A stretch of DNA of 64,000 nt. Origin: Methanomicrobium antiquum (GTDB lineage Archaea > Halobacteriota > Methanomicrobia > Methanomicrobiales > Methanomicrobiaceae). Each line of letters opens with the position of its first letter. Position 1 is the stretch's first letter. The DNA is taken from the NCBI RefSeq assembly GCF_029633915.1, contig NZ_CP091092.1, positions 1,922,001-1,986,000 on the forward strand. The letters run 5' to 3'. Made by a program: the position numbers and the translations under genes. The notes under the pieces are model-generated. The model ran no database searches. It saw only the letters and a list, made by a program, of their open reading frames with translations, and had not been told where the DNA came from. This document shows positions 61,253-64,000 of this stretch, in pieces.

Positions 61253-62318
61253 ATGAAAAAATGGAATATTACATTGAGTTTTCTCTTTGTGGTTTTATTT
61301 TGTGCAAATGTCTCAGGTGCAACAGTAGACGATAACGTCTATAATGCCCTTGCTCCATGCTACTCTGAGAATCTTATAGCGTCTTACGGTCCAGTACCGG
61401 TATTTGACGGAGATAATAAATTGAAATCAGCAGGAAAATCTACATTATTTACAGACAATGATACTTTTCAAAAAGAATGGTATCAAAAGATGCACCAATT
61501 GTATGAAAATACAAAATGTGAAATTGATGAAAAATACTCATATCCAAGAGGACCTGTAATATCTTACGGTACTGATGCTCTTGGATCTGTGATTATAGGA
61601 ATTTACGAGAAAGAAGAAACAGATAGTGCTTTTAGAGAGAAAATATATTCAACAATTAAATCAGAAGCAGACTTATTAGGCATTGATGATTTACCTGTTA
61701 TCTTTTTCATTGCACCCATGCCTGAATTACAATCATCACGAACAGATAATTGGCGACCTATTATTGGTGGAATCCAAGGTGGATCCGATATCGGACCCTG
61801 TTCAATAGGATTTGCAGCAACAAGAAATGGACAGAACGGATTTGTAACAACCGGCCATATTGGTGACACAGGAGCAACAGTATATCAACCAAATTTCAAA
61901 ACCCGGTGGGCACAATCACAGTCTCTTCAGGAGGGGCAACATCTGATTCATCATTTATCCAGTACAGCAATGTTGCAGCTAAAATCTTTGAAAGTTCTGT
62001 GAGTCAGCCCTCTGTTTATTCTTACTCAGATCCCTGGAATAATCTCTGGGTAATCAAATCAGGAATAAGTACAGGAACAACATCAGGACAGGTCATTGCT
62101 GAAACATCTCTTTGAATAGTTATTTTGGTGTAACACTTTATAACCAATGGTATGCAAGTTATTCCAGTGCTGAAGGAGACAGCGGAGGACCAATATATTA
62201 TAAAGATACCAATCACAAGATTCGTATTTCGGGAATTCATTGGGCAAAAGGAAGTTACTCCTGTTTTTCACCCATTACCAGTGTTATGAATGACCTGGGC
62301 ATTTCAGTTAAAACATAG
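61253..62318 (+). pseudogene. Secreted trypsin-like serine protease with two frame breaks
   Basis: The protein is spread over three consecutive frames. Frame 1 (61253-about 61902) has signal peptide WNITLSFLFVVLFCANVSG and the catalytic His in GFVTTGHIGDTG. Frame 2 (about 61903-62112) has the probable Asp in ATSDSSFIQYSN. Frame 3 (about 62112-62318) has the catalytic Ser in GDSGGPIYY. Both breaks are -1 shifts, in CCCGG and in CTTTG; adding one G and one T restores one reading frame of about 355 codons. All three triad residues survive, so this is either very recent decay or a read error. The fold is streptogrisin/S1-like. Confidence 0.8.
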
Positions 62319-62373
62319 AATTGAGTGATAAACTAAAATTAAACCTTTTTTGATATTATTTAAACAAAAAAAA

Positions 62374-63006
62374 TTATTTGGCCTGGGTTTTGGCCCGGAT
62401 CTTTTTGAGACGGACGATTTCGTCACGTTCCATCTCATCAAGTCTCATCTTAATGAAGTCACGTGCCTGCTTAAGTTCAGGAATAACCTTAAACTCAAGA
62501 GCATTTACACGGCGTTTTGTTGATTCAATCTCATCCAAAAGACGTTTCATGGTTGTCTCAATCTCAGCGGCCTCAATGATTGCCTCAACAAGCTCCTCAA
62601 AACTTGTTGCAGTCTCATCAATAACAGCAGATGATCCTAAAACACCATATCCTCGTTCGGTCAGAGTCTTTCGAACAGAAGAAGACTCGATATCAGGAAC
62701 AACAACGCCCATGATATTCTTCTCCTTTAAGGTGATCTGCGGGTTTTCCTTAACGGCCATCGCCGCTCCCTTAACCCTGATTGAACCCTCAACCGTGTTT
62801 GCAACCGCAATCATCGCAGTTGCACGGTCATAGCCCTCGACAAGAGCACCGCGGCTCTTTTTTGCGTCTTCGAGCACCTTGAAAAATTCAAGGATAAGTC
62901 CGTCGCGCTTCATCTTGAGGATGTTGTACCCGCGTTCGGAGAGCTTAATCTTCTTTTTAAGATCGATTAACTCCGAACGTGTTGGTTTTACATCTTTAAG
63001 CGCCAT
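62374..63006 (-). CDS. atpD: A-type ATP synthase subunit D
   Basis: 210 residues with the conserved V/A-type subunit D coiled coil: N-terminus KPTRSELIDLKKKIKLSERGYNILKMKRDGLI, middle GVVVPDIE, and C-terminus RRVNALEFKVIPELKQARDFIKMRLDEMERDEIVRLKKIRAK. It forms the central rotor stalk of the archaeal ATP synthase. It follows atpB by nine bases in the usual order. The 3' end is duplicated at 60415-60572. Confidence 0.95.
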   Translation of the reverse strand: MALKDVKPTRSELIDLKKKIKLSERGYNILKMKRDGLILEFFKVLEDAKKSRGALVEGYDRATAMIAVANTVEGSIRVKGAAMAVKENPQITLKEKNIMGVVVPDIESSSVRKTLTERGYGVLGSSAVIDETATSFEELVEAIIEAAEIETTMKRLLDEIESTKRRVNALEFKVIPELKQARDFIKMRLDEMERDEIVRLKKIRAKTQAK

Positions 63007-63015
63007 ATACCCAGA

Positions 63016-64000
63016 TCACTCCTTCTTTCTGTATTTCGGGTGATACTTCTGAATAAGTTCCCTGTCAATACGTGTAAGCTGTTCTTCAGGTAGGCTTGAC
63101 AAAAGCTCCCAGCCAAGGTTGAGTGAATCAGCAATAGAGCGATCCTCATCATGACCCTGACGGACAAACCTGTCCTCAAACATATCTGCAAATTCAAGGA
63201 AACGCTGATCACGCTCTGATAATGCATCTTTTCCAACAATTGCAACAAGACCGCGAAGATCCACACCTTCTGCATATCCTGCATACATCTGATCAGAGAC
63301 CTTCTTATGATCGTCACGCGTCTTTCCAGGTCCTATACCGAGGTTCATTAAACGTGAGAGTGAAGGCATGACGTTAATCGGCGGGTAAATACCCTTTCTG
63401 TGAAGATCACGGTTAACCACAATCTGTCCTTCTGTGATGTATCCGGACAGGTCAGGAATCGGGTGTGTAATATCATCACCAGGCATTGTCAGAATTGACA
63501 GCTGTGTAACTGAACCCTTCTTGCCCTTGATGATACCTGCACGCTCATAGATTGATGCAAGATCGGTATACATGTAACCAGGGTATCCACGTCTTCCAGG
63601 TACTTCCTCACGGGCAGCACCAATCTGACGGAGAGCCTCACAGTAGTTTGTCATATCTGTTAAGATAACAAGAACATGGTATCCAAGCTCAAATGCAAGG
63701 TACTCTGCTGTTGTAAGTGCAAGACGCGGTGTGATGATACGCTCAACAGCCGGGTCATCAGCTAAGTTTAAGAACACAACAGCGTGCTCAAGAGCACCTG
63801 TACGCTCGAAGTCAGCCATGAACTGGTTTTCTTCCTCTTTTGTGATACCCATAGCAGCGAACACAACAGCAAACTCCTCAGGTGATCCCGGAACCTTTGC
63901 CTGACGTGCAATCTGAAGAGCAATCTCATTGTGCGGCAGACCTGCACCGGAGAAGATAGGAAGCTTCTGACCACGTACAAGTGTGTTTGTCGCATCGATT
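63016..64000 (-). CDS. atpB: A-type ATP synthase subunit B (C-terminal part, gene runs off the window)
   Basis: About 328 residues are visible, beginning inside the window edge with [25 protein letters not shown] and continuing through [47 protein letters not shown] and [12 protein letters not shown], all diagnostic of the non-catalytic B subunit. With subunit A it forms the head of the ATP synthase. The roughly 130 N-terminal residues lie outside the window. An internal ATG at 63864 is not the start. Confidence 0.96.
   Translation of the reverse strand, partial: IDATNTLVRGQKLPIFSGAGLPHNEIALQIARQAKVPGSPEEFAVVFAAMGITKEEENQFMADFERTGALEHAVVFLNLADDPAVERIITPRLALTTAEYLAFELGYHVLVILTDMTNYCEALRQIGAAREEVPGRRGYPGYMYTDLASIYERAGIIKGKKGSVTQLSILTMPGDDITHPIPDLSGYITEGQIVVNRDLHRKGIYPPINVMPSLSRLMNLGIGPGKTRDDHKKVSDQMYAGYAEGVDLRGLVAIVGKDALSERDQRFLEFADMFEDRFVRQGHDEDRSIADSLNLGWELLSSLPEEQLTRIDRELIQKYHPKYRKKE

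Noticed and set aside
60415-62515. Classical integrated element with attachment sites in atpD
   Set aside because: The direct repeat is present, but no integrase, tRNA or att-like identity core was found; it is kept only as a finding of a duplicated 3' end.

Overview
The window looks like a chromosomal segment of an AT-rich methanogenic archaeon, most likely of the order Methanomicrobiales (Methanoplanus/Methanolacinia-like; the genus is an inference). The reasons are a coenzyme M biosynthesis cluster of the cysteate synthase type (known from Methanomicrobiales and Methanosarcinales), methanogenesis-associated Fe-S proteins beside it, an archaeal phosphoglycerate kinase, A-type ATP synthase subunits D and B, and COG1361/PGF-CTERM-like envelope proteins. 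No tRNA, rRNA or CRISPR array was seen.

Layout. 1-7.6 kb: end of a PAS sensor gene, an iron alcohol dehydrogenase, a two-HMA copper ATPase preceded by a dense TTCATGAA palindrome array, a CHASE4 histidine kinase (frame-broken) with its receiver-only response regulator, and an HTH regulator. 7.9-13.7 kb: six tightly coupled genes (ABC-type ATPase, HypB-like GTPase, Fe-S protein, DUF39/ferredoxin 'marker 16' protein, cysteate synthase, fused sulfopyruvate decarboxylase), read as the coenzyme M pathway and its maturation factors. 13.8-24.4 kb: core genes (pgk, YqhA-like, iron-sulfur flavoprotein, YkgJ-like, a MacB-type ABC/COG1361/transglutaminase operon, serS). 24.4-31 kb and 37-54.4 kb: accessory cell-envelope regions made of small membrane, lipo- and secreted proteins, many paralogous and several broken. 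31-37 kb: an ABC exporter, a CBS-like membrane protein, a PGF-type surface beta-propeller and a methyltransferase. 49.6-51.3 kb: an intact IS1634-type insertion sequence with a 6-bp target duplication. 51.4-62.3 kb: a nuclease, two DUF4143 ATPases, a decayed RhuM / XRE-ImmA / PIN toxin-antitoxin region, a DUF1016 nuclease, a membrane-bound ArsR-like regulator and a frame-broken trypsin-like protease. 62.4-64 kb: atpD and the C-terminal part of atpB.

The most interesting signal is in the accessory region. Two secreted metzincin-type metalloproteases with reprolysin-like propeptides, and the C-terminal relic of a third, are each followed immediately by a gene for a small membrane-anchored protein of one paralogous family (called FxxYP here). 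A fourth FxxYP gene is translationally coupled to a stand-alone copy of the protease propeptide, and a second stand-alone propeptide-like protein lies at 53.2-53.8 kb. This is consistent with an undescribed protease/inhibitor or protease/immunity system. Nearly identical 5' leader plus signal-peptide cassettes are attached to unrelated mature proteins, which suggests passenger exchange at the signal-peptide boundary.

In each frame-broken gene with a clear reading on both sides (CHASE4 kinase, serine protease twice, DUF1016) the break is a -1 shift beside a short homopolymer. This may be mutation or sequencing undercalls, so those gene models should be checked against reads.
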